DNA of 64,000 nt from Mesorhizobium sp. NFR06 (GTDB lineage Bacteria; Pseudomonadota; Alphaproteobacteria; Rhizobiales; Rhizobiaceae): the NCBI RefSeq assembly GCF_900115245.1, contig NZ_FOVT01000004.1, positions 62,001 to 126,000 on the forward strand, written 5' to 3'. The position numbers and the translations under genes were made by a program. The notes beneath the pieces are model-generated. The model did no database searches, was not told the DNA's origin, and saw only the letters and a program-made list of their open reading frames with translations. Below are positions 17,960 to 27,162 of this stretch, piece after piece. Within the stretch, counting starts at the first letter, position 1, and each line of letters starts with the position of its first letter.

Positions 17960-18676
17960 ATGCCACCCAGACCGAGGCCGAGACCAAAAATCCTGATCGT
18001 GCTGCATCAGGAGACTTCGAGCCCCGGCCGCGTCGGCCATATGCTTCTGGAAGAGGGTTTTGATCTCGACATCCGCCGGCCGCCATTAGGCGACGCGCTG
18101 CCCTGCACGCTGGACGATCATGCCGGCGCCGTTATCTTCGGCGGCCCGATGAGCGCCAATGACGAGGACGATTTCGTCCGCCGCGAGACCGATTGGCTCG
18201 AAATCCCGCTCCGGGAGAACCGCCCCTTTCTCGGCATCTGCCTCGGCGCGCAGATGCTCGCCAACCATCTCGGCGGCAAGGTCGAGGGCCATGGCGAGGG
18301 ACTGGTCGAGATCGGCTGGTATCCGCTCAAGGCGACCGACGCCGGCAGGAAATTGCTGCATTGGCCGGAGATGGTCTACCAGTTCCACCGCGAGGGCTTT
18401 TCGCTGCCGAAGGAAGCGACGCTGCTGGCGACGGCGGAAACCTATCCCAACCAGGCCTTCCGCTATGGCGAGAACGCATGGGGCATCCAGTTCCATGGCG
18501 AGCTGACTCGCGCGATGATGCAGCGCTGGGTGGTGCGCGGCGCGCATCGCTTCGAACTGCCCGGCGCGCAGCCCGGCCGCGACCATCTCGGCGGACGGCT
18601 GATCTGGGACCTGCACCTCAAGCGCTGGCTCGGCGAATTCCTACAGCTGATCTTCGGCAGGCCGGCTGTGGGATAG
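17960..18676 (+). CDS. Class I glutamine amidotransferase
   Basis: The 238-residue protein is a stand-alone GATase1 domain, similar to the amidotransferase part of GMP synthase. It shows AVIFGGPMSAND, the nucleophile elbow FLGICLGAQMLA with the active Cys, and the His of the triad in WGIQFHGELT. No synthetase domain is attached. Stand-alone proteins of this type are thought to be glutamine- or gamma-glutamyl-compound hydrolases, and the substrate is unknown. It follows TerB by 14 bases. Confidence 0.88.
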   Translation: MPPRPRPRPKILIVLHQETSSPGRVGHMLLEEGFDLDIRRPPLGDALPCTLDDHAGAVIFGGPMSANDEDDFVRRETDWLEIPLRENRPFLGICLGAQMLANHLGGKVEGHGEGLVEIGWYPLKATDAGRKLLHWPEMVYQFHREGFSLPKEATLLATAETYPNQAFRYGENAWGIQFHGELTRAMMQRWVVRGAHRFELPGAQPGRDHLGGRLIWDLHLKRWLGEFLQLIFGRPAVG

Positions 18677-18772
18677 GACAAAAGCCGTTGCCCTGAGCGG
18701 CAGTCTCGTCGGTATCGGCGGAGCCGCGAATCTGTGCTAAGCCGCCGCCCAATCAATCGAAGGACGACACCT

Positions 18773-19021
18773 GTGAGCGAACCCACCGTGGCCGACGCGA
18801 CCGAAAATATCTATGCCTCACTCCGAGCGGACAATGCCGACATCGACGCCCATATTGCGACACTCAAGGCAGCGCTGACGAGAGAGGGGAAAAAACAGGC
18901 GGTGTTCGATCCGACTAGGTTGGCGCAGAACAACCGCTCCGGTCGCAAGCTGATGCAGGCCTATTTTCGGCAGCGCGGCGTTAGCGTGAGTTTTTCGGAG
19001 TGGAAGAGCCCGCGCGGGTGA
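18773..19021 (+). CDS. Small conserved-looking unknown protein
   Basis: The 82-residue product from a GTG start has AGGA upstream at proper spacing. It contains an amphipathic segment DNADIDAHIATLKAAL and a basic C-terminal half (RLAQNNRSGRKLMQAYFRQR) ending in aromatic SFSEW. No membrane segment or signal peptide is seen. I do not recognise the family. Third-position GC bias supports coding. It is the last plus-strand gene before the oppositely oriented cyclase gene. Confidence 0.6.
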   Translation: MSEPTVADATENIYASLRADNADIDAHIATLKAALTREGKKQAVFDPTRLAQNNRSGRKLMQAYFRQRGVSVSFSEWKSPRG

Positions 19022-19241
19022 TCTCAAGCGCGCTGGTCGGCCGGTCTGGCGGTTAGCCATCTTGACGTCGGGACTGCGCCCAACTGCGGTCGCTCTGTTG
19101 GAATTCGCCGTTACCTCAGAGCGGACGTTATCAGCGGGAAGTTGTTGGTCGCTGTAGCGCCAATTGTCGACGTTTGCAGTTATGCCAACAACGTCGCGTC
19201 TACTCGGCAAGCAGACTTACGGCCTTGCGGCATTTGGGAGT

Positions 19242-21479
19242 TCACCTGACGACCGAAAACTCGAACTGGTCCCAGCGGTAAACGGCCTTGTATTCGTCGT
19301 CGCGCCCCGGCGTCCTGAACACATTGCGATAAATTGCTCCACAGCTTGTCAGCTCTCTGGGAAAGGCATTGCACAGGAAATTGCCTTGCACCCAGGAGGT
19401 TCCTGAGCGGGTTCTCTGGCCAACTGTTTCGCTGACGGCGCCGTCGACCGAGGTTGTGCGCTGCATCGGCAGGAACGTGGGCATTACCAATTTTCCGCGC
19501 GTTTCGTGCCCGAACATGAGAGACTTTATTTCCGCCCCTGTGAGCCGGTCCTTCGGATTCATGCCTGCCTTTGCCAATGCCGACAGCTCTGGCACACCTG
19601 CCTTGGTCAGCCCGGCCAAAAGGCGTTCGATATCGGCCGTATTCTTGAACACCATGGAATCCTGGGTCATCAACTGGCTCGGCTCCCATTCCCATCTCCG
19701 CGCAACAACCTTCCTAAGCGTTTCCAAAGCCGCCGCGGCCTGGTCTGTGCGCCCAAGATGCCCATAAGCCGAAATAAGGACCTGCAGGGCATAAAATTTC
19801 GCCCGTGGATCGGCCGATATAAGGTCCATCTTCTCGATAGAGCGAACCGCGTCCTCAAACTTCTCCTGGCCGAACTCGGCCAGTCCGGCTTGGTAGCGCC
19901 TGTAGTCCATCCACGAGTTTGGGTCGACGCGCGCAGCCGCATCGAGATAGCTAAGCACTTGCTTCGGCCTGCCGTTGAAATTCAGAGCATTGGCCAGCGA
20001 GAGATAATTCCAAGTATCGCTGGGATCGAGCGCCACCGACTTCAGAAGAACGGTAACTGCGTCGTCCGAGTCGTGCTCGCGGACCATCAACTCGGCGACG
20101 AGCTGATAGTAGCCCGGCGAAGGATCCCTGGCCGCCGCTTCCAGGGTTTCATAGATCTTGCCCTGGGCCACGTCGGTCGTAAGCCCCATTACTACGACCC
20201 GAGCGACATCCGCGTCCCAATAGGCCCAGGCGAGCTGGGCGTACGCCGCGCCGAAATCGGGGTCGAGTTGCACGGCTTGCTGGAAATACTTCACAGCCTG
20301 CGCAAACTCCTCGGGCGTGTTGATACGGTTGTAGATGTCCATCCCCTTGAGATAGGCCTCATAGGCCTCGGGATTACTGGTGCCTCCGGCCCGGGTAGCC
20401 GGCGCGCCGCTCACCAGGCGGAGCTGGAGCGCACCCGCGATGCTGCTGACAACCCTGTCCTGCAGCGCGAATACGTCCGCCCACCGGCCGTCGAAACGCT
20501 CCGCCCAGAGATGTCTGGAAGTCCCGCCATCGATTAGCTGCGCATTGATGCGCATGTCGTCGCCTACGCGGCGAATCGAGCCTTTCAGCAGGTACCGGAC
20601 GCCCAATGCCGCCGCTATCTCCTCCGGCTTCGGGTCCTTGTCCTTGTAAGCGGAGGCCGCGTTGGGGGAGAAGACGAAAAGACCCGGCACACGCGCCAGT
20701 GCGGTCGTCAGATCCTCAGTGAAGCCGTCGGCGAGATATTCTTGTTCCTTGTCGTCGCTGAGATTGTCGAAGGGCAGGACGACTAGCGAGGGCCGAGCGT
20801 CGGCTGCCTCGCTGACGGTCGGAACGGCAGGCTGTGCAGGCCTCTCCCATCGCTGCCACCATGCTGCTGCAAGGCCGAGAGCCAGGACGAGAATTCCCGC
20901 CGCGGCCGGAAAACGCCAGCCGCGCGGCTGGCGGGGAGCATGGAGGGCCTTGCCCGCTGCCGCTGGATTGAGCAGTACGCGATAGGCCCGAACTGTTTCG
21001 GTGATATTCTTGACCCTCTGTTCGCCCATTGACTCAAATGTGAACGCCAGCTTCCTCTCGACCTCCTTGGCCACTTTTCCCGAGACGCAGATGCCGCCTG
21101 GCTCCGCCAACTGCTGAAGTCTGGCCGCGATGTTGACCCCATCGCCATACCGGTCGTCGCCGTCAACGATCACCTCGCCGAGGTTGATCCCGATCCGCAC
21201 CTGAATCTGTTCCGCTTCGGGAAGCGAGGCGTTGCGCTCGGACAGGCCGCGTTGCAGCGACACTGCACATTCGACGGCATCGACGACACTGCCGAATTCG
21301 GCCAGCATCCCATCGCCCATCAGCTTGAAGATATGGCCGTGGTGGCGAGCAATTTCGGGTTCGAACAGTTCTTTGCGCCCGGCACGAAGGCGTTCGAATG
21401 TACCGGCCTCATCGCGCTCCATCAGAGCCGAATAGCCCACTACATCTGCGGCTAAAATCGCGGAAAGCTTGCGATCCAT
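19242..21479 (-). CDS. Class III adenylate/guanylate cyclase with TPR domain
   Basis: The 745-residue protein makes a cyclic nucleotide from NTP. The N-terminal catalytic domain (1-170) keeps both metal Asp residues (LAADVVGYS, MGDGMLAEF) and the Asn-x3-Arg transition-state motif in YGDGVNIAARLQ, so it should be active. A single membrane helix follows at about 187-207, then a TolB-N-like domain (VVLPFDNLSDD, LLKGSIRR) and TPR units (about 370-640). The C-terminal 100 residues look unlike the TPR part. The catalytic domain is predicted cytoplasmic and the TPR part periplasmic. Rhizobia carry many such paralogues. The flanking gaps look less GC-rich and less coding-like than the rest of the window. 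Confidence 0.93.
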   Translation of the reverse strand: MDRKLSAILAADVVGYSALMERDEAGTFERLRAGRKELFEPEIARHHGHIFKLMGDGMLAEFGSVVDAVECAVSLQRGLSERNASLPEAEQIQVRIGINLGEVIVDGDDRYGDGVNIAARLQQLAEPGGICVSGKVAKEVERKLAFTFESMGEQRVKNITETVRAYRVLLNPAAAGKALHAPRQPRGWRFPAAAGILVLALGLAAAWWQRWERPAQPAVPTVSEAADARPSLVVLPFDNLSDDKEQEYLADGFTEDLTTALARVPGLFVFSPNAASAYKDKDPKPEEIAAALGVRYLLKGSIRRVGDDMRINAQLIDGGTSRHLWAERFDGRWADVFALQDRVVSSIAGALQLRLVSGAPATRAGGTSNPEAYEAYLKGMDIYNRINTPEEFAQAVKYFQQAVQLDPDFGAAYAQLAWAYWDADVARVVVMGLTTDVAQGKIYETLEAAARDPSPGYYQLVAELMVREHDSDDAVTVLLKSVALDPSDTWNYLSLANALNFNGRPKQVLSYLDAAARVDPNSWMDYRRYQAGLAEFGQEKFEDAVRSIEKMDLISADPRAKFYALQVLISAYGHLGRTDQAAAALETLRKVVARRWEWEPSQLMTQDSMVFKNTADIERLLAGLTKAGVPELSALAKAGMNPKDRLTGAEIKSLMFGHETRGKLVMPTFLPMQRTTSVDGAVSETVGQRTRSGTSWVQGNFLCNAFPRELTSCGAIYRNVFRTPGRDDEYKAVYRWDQFEFSVVR

Positions 21480-21797
21480 TGTCGGCCTCGCCCCAGCGGA
21501 TCATAGTATTGGTTGTTCTGAAAGGAAACCGACCTCACCAGCAAATCCCTTCTTCCGCACGTTTGATGGACCGCTGATACGGCGAGGTGTAACCAATGTC
21601 GTAGTCACCACATTCGAGACATTAGAGCTTGCCTGCCGGAATGGCTCGTTTGGGTCAGGTCACGACGATGTTCGCGACGACCTGAATGTCTGCTCTCTTG
21701 TATCCCAGCCCCAAGCTGCCAGTCCGCACTCGGCCCCATCTCAGTCGTCGTCGGCGAAGGCCGATCGCCTCTCCAGCGGGTTAGGTCCGGCGCCCAA
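21480..21797. other. Gene-free interval upstream of the cyclase
   Basis: These 318 bases separate the cyclase start from the end of the MFS gene, both on the minus strand. They should contain the cyclase promoter. Base composition is more mixed than in neighbouring genes. A plus-strand frame of 126 codons crosses the interval but lacks coding bias and overlaps both genes. I see no repeat of the families found elsewhere. Confidence 0.5.
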
Positions 21798-23036
21798 TCA
21801 GTTGCGGCTGTTCAGATGCCGGACCCGCCGCAGCGCCGGGAACAGATAGGCCCACAGGCCGGCGACCGCGACGGCGCCGATGCCGCCGACCACCACAGCA
21901 GGAACCGTGCCGATCAGCGCCGCCATGGTGCCGGCGCGGAATTCGCCGACCTCGTTGGAGGCGCCGACGAAGACCTGGTTGACGGCGTTGACGCGGCCGC
22001 GCACCTCGTCGGGCGTCCAAAGCTGGATCAGCGTCTCGCGAATGTAGACGCTGAACATGTCGGTGGCGCCGAGCAGAGCCAGCGCCACGATCGACAGCCA
22101 GGTGATGGTCGAGAGGCCGAACAGCACCGTGAAGGCGCCGAACAAGGCGACGAAGCCCAGCATGATCCTGCCGGCATGGTCGCGGATCGGGTGGCCGGCG
22201 AGCCAGACGGCGACGCAGATGGCGCCGATGCCGGGTGCGGAGCGCAGCAGGCCGAGCCCCCACGGTCCGAGTTCCAGGATGTCGCGCGCGTAGACCGGTA
22301 GCAGCGCCGAGGCGCCCGACAGGAGCACGGCGAACAGGTCGAGCGAGATCGCGCCAAGCACGATCTTCTCGCCCCAGATATAGCCGAAGCCGGCAAACAG
22401 CGTCTGCATCGTCGGCTTGTCGGTGGCCGTCCGCTGCCCCGGCTTGGGAATGGTGAGGACGAGCACCGCCGCGGCCAGCATCAGAATGGCGGCGGTGGCG
22501 TAGGCCACCTCGGCCGAGACGCCGTAGAGCAGGCCGCCGGCGACCGGGCCGACAATGGTCGCCGTCTGCCAGGCGGACGAATTCCAAGCAATCGCGTTGG
22601 CGAAATCCTCCTGCGGCACCAGGTTGGCGAACAGCGAGGACGAGGCCGGTCCGTAGAAGGCGCGGGCAATGCCGAACATCGCCAGCACGGCGAAGATCGG
22701 CAGCGGGCCGGTCAGGATGCGCAGGGTCAAAAGCAGCAGAACCAACGCGCAACCGGCCTCGATCAGCGTCGCCAAGGTCATGATCAGCCGGCGGCCGAAG
22801 CGGTCGGCAACGACACCGGTGACCAGCACCAGAAGCAGCGAGGGCAGGAACTGGACGATACCGACAATGCCGAGGTCGAACGGGTCGCGGGTCAGGTCAT
22901 AGACCTGCCAGCCGACGGCGACCGACACGATCATGGTGGCGAAAGTGGTGAGGAAGCGCGCCGTCCAGTAGCTGAGGAACGGCCGATGGCGGAACGCGGC
23001 GTAGCGCTGGTCAGGTGAAGTTGCTTCGACGGTCAT
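21798..23036 (-). CDS. MFS transporter (EntS/MFS_3-like exporter)
   Basis: The 412-residue protein has about twelve membrane segments. It has the loop 2-3 signature TGVVADRFGRRLIM, PASSSLFANLVPQEDFANAI in the middle of the N-terminal half, and EVRGRVNAVNQVFVGASNE in the second half, all typical of the MFS_3 branch that includes the enterobactin exporter EntS. The substrate is not indicated by neighbours. The ATG begins MTVEATSPDQRYAAF. Confidence 0.9.
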   Translation of the reverse strand: MTVEATSPDQRYAAFRHRPFLSYWTARFLTTFATMIVSVAVGWQVYDLTRDPFDLGIVGIVQFLPSLLLVLVTGVVADRFGRRLIMTLATLIEAGCALVLLLLTLRILTGPLPIFAVLAMFGIARAFYGPASSSLFANLVPQEDFANAIAWNSSAWQTATIVGPVAGGLLYGVSAEVAYATAAILMLAAAVLVLTIPKPGQRTATDKPTMQTLFAGFGYIWGEKIVLGAISLDLFAVLLSGASALLPVYARDILELGPWGLGLLRSAPGIGAICVAVWLAGHPIRDHAGRIMLGFVALFGAFTVLFGLSTITWLSIVALALLGATDMFSVYIRETLIQLWTPDEVRGRVNAVNQVFVGASNEVGEFRAGTMAALIGTVPAVVVGGIGAVAVAGLWAYLFPALRRVRHLNSRN

Positions 23037-23189
23037 GATCTGAGGCCCCGTTGTGACAATGGCCGGCGGGGCACTTCCACGGTGGGCGCTGGTCCGGCCG
23101 CAACCCTTTAGCTCAGTTCGTCATGCCGCGCGCGCAAAAAATCCGCGCTGAATCGAGGAAAATCGAAATTCTCTGCTCCGACAAGGGGT

Positions 23190-24290
23190 TCACCCCCTCA
23201 AAGCGGCCGAGATGGCCGCCAGCCCACCGCGCAGCGCCGCTTCCGTCGGCCAGCCGAAGCCGAGGCGGAAGAAGCGCTTCGGCATCTCGAACCAGTGGCC
23301 GGGACCGACATAGGTGCCGTGTTCCTCCAGCAGCCTGGTGTAGAACCTGTCCAGATCGAAGCCGGCATCGACCTCGAGCCGCGGGAAACCGACGACGCCG
23401 CCCTGCGGCCGCACCCAGTCGACCAGCTTCTCGTCGTCGATCCAGGCCTGGACGATGTCGCGGCGCCTGGACATCTCCGGCAGCAGCGCCGCCAGGAAGG
23501 CTTCGCGACGCTCGAGCGTGGCGCGGGCGATCGCCTCGTCGATGACGCTGCCGCAGATGCCGATCTGCTCCTTGGCGGCGAGGAACGTCTCCTGCAATTG
23601 CGGATCCCGGGTCACCAGCCAGCCGATGCGGATGCCTGGGATGCCAAAGGCCTTCGACAGCGAACAGACGCTGATCGCGCTTGGGCTGAGCGAGGCCGCC
23701 GGGGGCAGGCGCTCGCCATAGCAGAGATCGCGGTAGGTTTCGTCGACCAGCAGGCGGCAGCGGTGTCTCTCGGCAAGGGCAATCAGCGCCTCGAGATCGG
23801 CGCGCGCCATCATCGTGCCGGTCGGGTTGTGCGGGCAGGTGACGCTGATCAGCTTCGTGTTTGGCCGCATTTGTGCCTTCACGTGGTCGATGTCGATGGC
23901 AAAACCCCGGTCGAAATCAAGATCGACATAGGAGATGGCGCAGCCGATCGCTTTCGGCGTCTCGATGTTGGTGGCGTAGTTCGGCCGCACGACGACGAGA
24001 TGGTCGTTGGCCGACAGCAGCGAGGTGGCGACGATGAACAGCGCGCCGGCCGCCCCCGCGGTCACCAGCACGTCATCGGGAGAAAGGCCCTTGTCCTGCG
24101 CCGCGATCAGCGCGCGCAAGTCCTTGTCGCCGCGATGCTCGCCATAGAACAGGGTGAGGTCGGGCAGCGTCAGACCGATGTCGGAGAGCTTCTGGTCGGC
24201 GATCGAGCTCTCGGAGAGGTTATAGCGGATGCGGTCGTAACCGTATTCCTCCGGCGCCTCTTTCTCGATCACCATCCTGGCGTAGTTCAT
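23190..24290 (-). CDS. PLP-dependent aminotransferase, class I/II
   Basis: The 366-residue enzyme has fold type I landmarks: SESSIADQKLSD early, VTAGAAGALFIVA, CPHNPTGTMMA with the cofactor-ring Asn, LVDETYRDLCYG with Asp and Tyr, and the Schiff-base lysine in VCSLSKAFGIPGIRIGW. The closing Arg is in FFRLGFGWP. Substrate specificity is not clear. I start at ATG 24290 because GGGGGAG lies seven bases upstream; the ATG two codons earlier is too close to it. The mucR gene is upstream on the same strand, with a hairpin terminator between. Confidence 0.92.
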   Translation of the reverse strand: MNYARMVIEKEAPEEYGYDRIRYNLSESSIADQKLSDIGLTLPDLTLFYGEHRGDKDLRALIAAQDKGLSPDDVLVTAGAAGALFIVATSLLSANDHLVVVRPNYATNIETPKAIGCAISYVDLDFDRGFAIDIDHVKAQMRPNTKLISVTCPHNPTGTMMARADLEALIALAERHRCRLLVDETYRDLCYGERLPPAASLSPSAISVCSLSKAFGIPGIRIGWLVTRDPQLQETFLAAKEQIGICGSVIDEAIARATLERREAFLAALLPEMSRRRDIVQAWIDDEKLVDWVRPQGGVVGFPRLEVDAGFDLDRFYTRLLEEHGTYVGPGHWFEMPKRFFRLGFGWPTEAALRGGLAAISAALRG

Positions 24291-24337
24291 GGCCATGCTC
24301 CCCCGGCTGTCTGGTGTAATCAAAGCCATAAAAGCAG

Positions 24338-24371
24338 GAAGCCTGCCAAGGCGGATTCCCCGGCAGGCTTC
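24338..24371 (-). terminator. Rho-independent-type terminator after mucR
   Basis: Reading the minus strand, GAAGCCTGCC pairs perfectly with GGCAGGCTTC around a 14-base loop. CTGCTTTTATGG follows, giving a short T run. It lies 32 bases beyond the mucR stop and before the aminotransferase start, so it should end mucR transcripts. Confidence 0.6.
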
Positions 24372-24402
24372 GCGAAATCATTGGTGCAGGCAGATGCCGT
24401 CT

Positions 24403-24858
24403 TCAGGCCGTCGCCTTGGCCTTGCGGCCCCTGGCCGGCTTGACCGGTTCCGCCTTGCGTCCAAGTCCGATCGACTTGGCGAGCTGCGAGCGCGACGCCG
24501 CATAGTTGGGAGCGACCATCGGGTAGTCGACGGGGAGGCCCCATTTGGTTCGGTAAGCCTCTGGCGTCAGGCCGAAATGCACGCCGATATGGCGCTTCAG
24601 CGATTTGAACTTCTTCCCGTCCTCGAGGCAGATGATGTAGTCCGGCGTCACCGAGCGCCTGGGATTGACGGCGGGGGTCGGCGGCGGCGCGGCCGGCTCC
24701 GCCGGCTGGCTGAGCCCGCCGATCGAGGAAGCGACGCTGGCGATCAGCTCGCCCAGACCCGACGCTGGCAGGCGGTTTTTCGCGACATAAGCCGATACGA
24801 TGTGAGCGGTGAGCTCGAGCAGATCGACGTCCCTGGCTGTGCTGGTGTCCTCGTCCAC
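24403..24858 (-). CDS. MucR/Ros-family transcriptional regulator
   Basis: MucR proteins are H-NS-like, AT-rich-DNA-binding silencers that control exopolysaccharide, motility and symbiosis genes. The 151-residue protein has the N-terminal oligomerisation helix (LLELTAHIVSAYVAKN) and the Ros finger with FKSLKRHIGVHFGLTPEAY. The metal site reads Cys77-x2-Asp80-x9-His90-x3-His94, with Asp in place of the usual second Cys. Such sites are known in Mesorhizobium Ml proteins. GTG start 24858 has GGAGGG five bases upstream. An AT-richer stretch at about 25000-25049 could be its own binding region. Confidence 0.92.
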   Translation of the reverse strand: MDEDTSTARDVDLLELTAHIVSAYVAKNRLPASGLGELIASVASSIGGLSQPAEPAAPPPTPAVNPRRSVTPDYIICLEDGKKFKSLKRHIGVHFGLTPEAYRTKWGLPVDYPMVAPNYAASRSQLAKSIGLGRKAEPVKPARGRKAKATA

Positions 24859-25049
24859 GTAGTCCCTCCATTTGTGCCGCAGGTGGCGAAAACGATCACG
24901 TTTCGCGGTGTGCAAAGGCGCTGCGAGCGTTGTTTGCGAATCCGGAAAGCCGCAGGCCGGCGAATTCCTAGTCGGCAAACCTGCGCGACGCAATGATCTG
25001 TCGCGACATTACACGCTGTTTTGAACAACTATACTGAAATGTAACAATA

Positions 25050-25754
25050 TCAGACGATCAGCGCCTTGTCGCGCCATAGTCGAAATCCACCCTCGAAGGC
25101 GCGAGTGTTGTCGCCGCGCCGGGATTTTTCAGGCAATTCATCGAGCTTGTCGACATTGCCGCCGCCAATCACGACATAGTCCGGCTGCAAGGCGGCGCGA
25201 AGCCTGCCGACGACGTCGAAAACGTATTTGCGCCATTTTTTCTTCCCGTGCTTTTCCAGGCCGCGCTCGCCGACATAATCCTCGAAACTCGCGCCCTTTT
25301 TGTAGGGAAGGTGAGCAAGTTCCATGGGCTGGCCGACATTCTTGATGATCATGGCGGCGCCCAGGCCCGTGCCAAGCCCGAGGAACAGCATGCGGCCGCC
25401 GTCATAGCTGCCGATCGCCTGCATCAGCGCATCGTTGACGAGCTTCACCGGCTTGCCGAAAGCGGCGGTGAAGTCGTAGCCGTTCCAGCCCTTGCCGAGA
25501 TTGAAGGGATCGAGCGAAGGCTTGTTGTCCCGCACGGGGCCGGGATAACCCATCGAGATCACGTCGTAGGTCAGGCCCTCGGCCAGTTTCTTGACCGAAG
25601 CAACGACCTGGTCCGGGGTCAGGTTCGGCCCGGAAGCGGCGCGGCGCATCTCGCCGCCGGCACTGGTGAGGATCTTCACATGCGAGCCGCCGACATCGAT
25701 GGTGAGCACGATCGGATCGCCGCTTGCCGCGGCCGTTTTTGCTGCCTTCGCCAT
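25050..25754 (-). CDS. ROK-family sugar kinase (polyphosphate glucokinase-like)
   Basis: The 234-residue protein has the phosphate-1 loop VLTIDVGGSHVKI and VISMGYPGPV. It also has a GLGTGLGAAMI loop and the adenosine-region VVIGGGNVDKL. It lacks the usual ROK zinc-binding cysteines, a feature shared with short polyphosphate/ATP glucokinases. Glucose is the likely substrate because it ends the operon GH15-gnd-zwf-kinase: amylase-released glucose would be phosphorylated here and passed to Zwf. It starts 19 bases after the zwf stop. Confidence 0.83.
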   Translation of the reverse strand: MAKAAKTAAASGDPIVLTIDVGGSHVKILTSAGGEMRRAASGPNLTPDQVVASVKKLAEGLTYDVISMGYPGPVRDNKPSLDPFNLGKGWNGYDFTAAFGKPVKLVNDALMQAIGSYDGGRMLFLGLGTGLGAAMIIKNVGQPMELAHLPYKKGASFEDYVGERGLEKHGKKKWRKYVFDVVGRLRAALQPDYVVIGGGNVDKLDELPEKSRRGDNTRAFEGGFRLWRDKALIV

Positions 25755-25772
25755 CCCGTCCTCCCGGCAAAG

Positions 25773-27149
25773 TTACTTGGTCGGATTGATCCAGCCGTTG
25801 GGCGGACCGAAGCCGTTCATGGCATCGGCCGGCCCCCAGGTCTTGGGCGCGTAAGTCTGCGGCGTGGTGGTGTCGCCGAGCACCGGGCCGACGATCCGCC
25901 AGGCAAGCTCCGCCGCGTCCTGGCGCGTGAACAGCTGGCCGTTGCCGTTCATGGCGTCGCCGATCAACCGCTCATAGGGCGGCATGTCGCCCTTGGAGTC
26001 GTCGAGCGCGGTAAGTTCCACCTGCTCGCCGACCATGTCGTCGCCGGCCCTCTTGCGCTGCGCGCCGATCGAGATCGCCACCTGCGGATCGATGCGGAAA
26101 CGCACGTAATTGGCGTCGCCCGGCTTGATCGGATCGAAGACGTCGAGCGGCGGCCGCTTCAGCCGCACGATAACCTCGGTGGCATGCACCGGCATGTTCT
26201 TGCCGGCGCGGATGAAGAAGGGCACGTCCTGCCAGCGCCAGGTGTCGACGAAGAAGCGCACCGCGGCGAAGGTCTCGACCGGCGAGTTCGGCCGCACGCC
26301 CGGCTCGGCGAGATAGCCGTCGAACTGGCCGCGCACGACATCGTCCTTGCTCAGCGTGCGGATGGCGCGCAGCACCTGAACCTTCTCGTCGATCAGGTCG
26401 TCGGCCGAGCGGCCAACCGGCGGCTCCATGGCCAAAAGCAGAAGGATGTTGAGAAGATGGTTCTCGATGACGTCGCGGATGCAGCCGACCTCGTCATAGA
26501 AGCGGCCGCGGCCCTCGACGCCGAAATCCTCGGCCATGGTGATCTGCACGCTCTCGACGAAGTTGCGGTTCCAGATCGGCTCGAGGAAGGAGTTGGCGAA
26601 GCGGAAATAGAGCAGGTTCTGGATCGCTTCCTTGCCGAGATAGTGGTCGATGCGGAAGATCGACTGCTCGTCGAACACCAGGTGCAGCACACGGTTCAGC
26701 CAGCGGGCCGACTGCAAATCGTGGCCGAACGGCTTTTCCACCATCAGCCGCGCGCCATGCGCGGTGCCGGATTGTTCGAGACCCTGGACGACGATCTCGA
26801 ACATCGTCGGCGGCACGGCCATGTAGTGCAGCGGCCGCTGCGCGGAACCCAGCGCCGCCTTCAATTTCTCGAAGGTGGCGCCATCGCGATAATCGCCGCT
26901 GACATAGCGCAGCAGCGAAGCGAGCCTGGCGAAGACCTCGTCATCGACGGCGCCCAGCGTATTGATGATGCCGTCGCGGGCGCGGTCGGTCAATTTCGGG
27001 AGATCCCAGGGGTCGAAAGCGACGCCGATCACCGGCTCGGTCAGCGTCCCCTTGGCGACCATCTGGTAGAGCGCCGGGAAGATCTTCTTATGCGCAAGGT
27101 CGCCGGTCGCTCCGAAAAGCACCAGCGTGTCGGACCTCTCCTGGCTCAT
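25773..27149 (-). CDS. zwf: Glucose-6-phosphate 1-dehydrogenase
   Basis: Zwf oxidises glucose 6-phosphate to 6-phosphogluconolactone with NADP, feeding the Entner-Doudoroff and pentose phosphate routes. The 458-residue protein has the nucleotide loop [23 protein letters not shown] and the substrate signature [15 protein letters not shown] with catalytic His. ATG 27149 has GAGGGGAGAG upstream; the frame continues 18 codons further but without a better start. No 6-phosphogluconolactonase gene is next to it. Rhizobia usually have another zwf with pgl and edd, so this may be a second copy. Confidence 0.95.
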   Translation of the reverse strand: MSQERSDTLVLFGATGDLAHKKIFPALYQMVAKGTLTEPVIGVAFDPWDLPKLTDRARDGIINTLGAVDDEVFARLASLLRYVSGDYRDGATFEKLKAALGSAQRPLHYMAVPPTMFEIVVQGLEQSGTAHGARLMVEKPFGHDLQSARWLNRVLHLVFDEQSIFRIDHYLGKEAIQNLLYFRFANSFLEPIWNRNFVESVQITMAEDFGVEGRGRFYDEVGCIRDVIENHLLNILLLLAMEPPVGRSADDLIDEKVQVLRAIRTLSKDDVVRGQFDGYLAEPGVRPNSPVETFAAVRFFVDTWRWQDVPFFIRAGKNMPVHATEVIVRLKRPPLDVFDPIKPGDANYVRFRIDPQVAISIGAQRKRAGDDMVGEQVELTALDDSKGDMPPYERLIGDAMNGNGQLFTRQDAAELAWRIVGPVLGDTTTPQTYAPKTWGPADAMNGFGPPNGWINPTK

Positions 27150-27162
27150 GGATTCTCTCCCC

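Noticed and set aside
21469..21849. Plus-strand frame of 126 codons between the cyclase and MFS genes
   Set aside because: No ribosome site, Ser/Pro-rich without a motif, and it overlaps both flanking genes.
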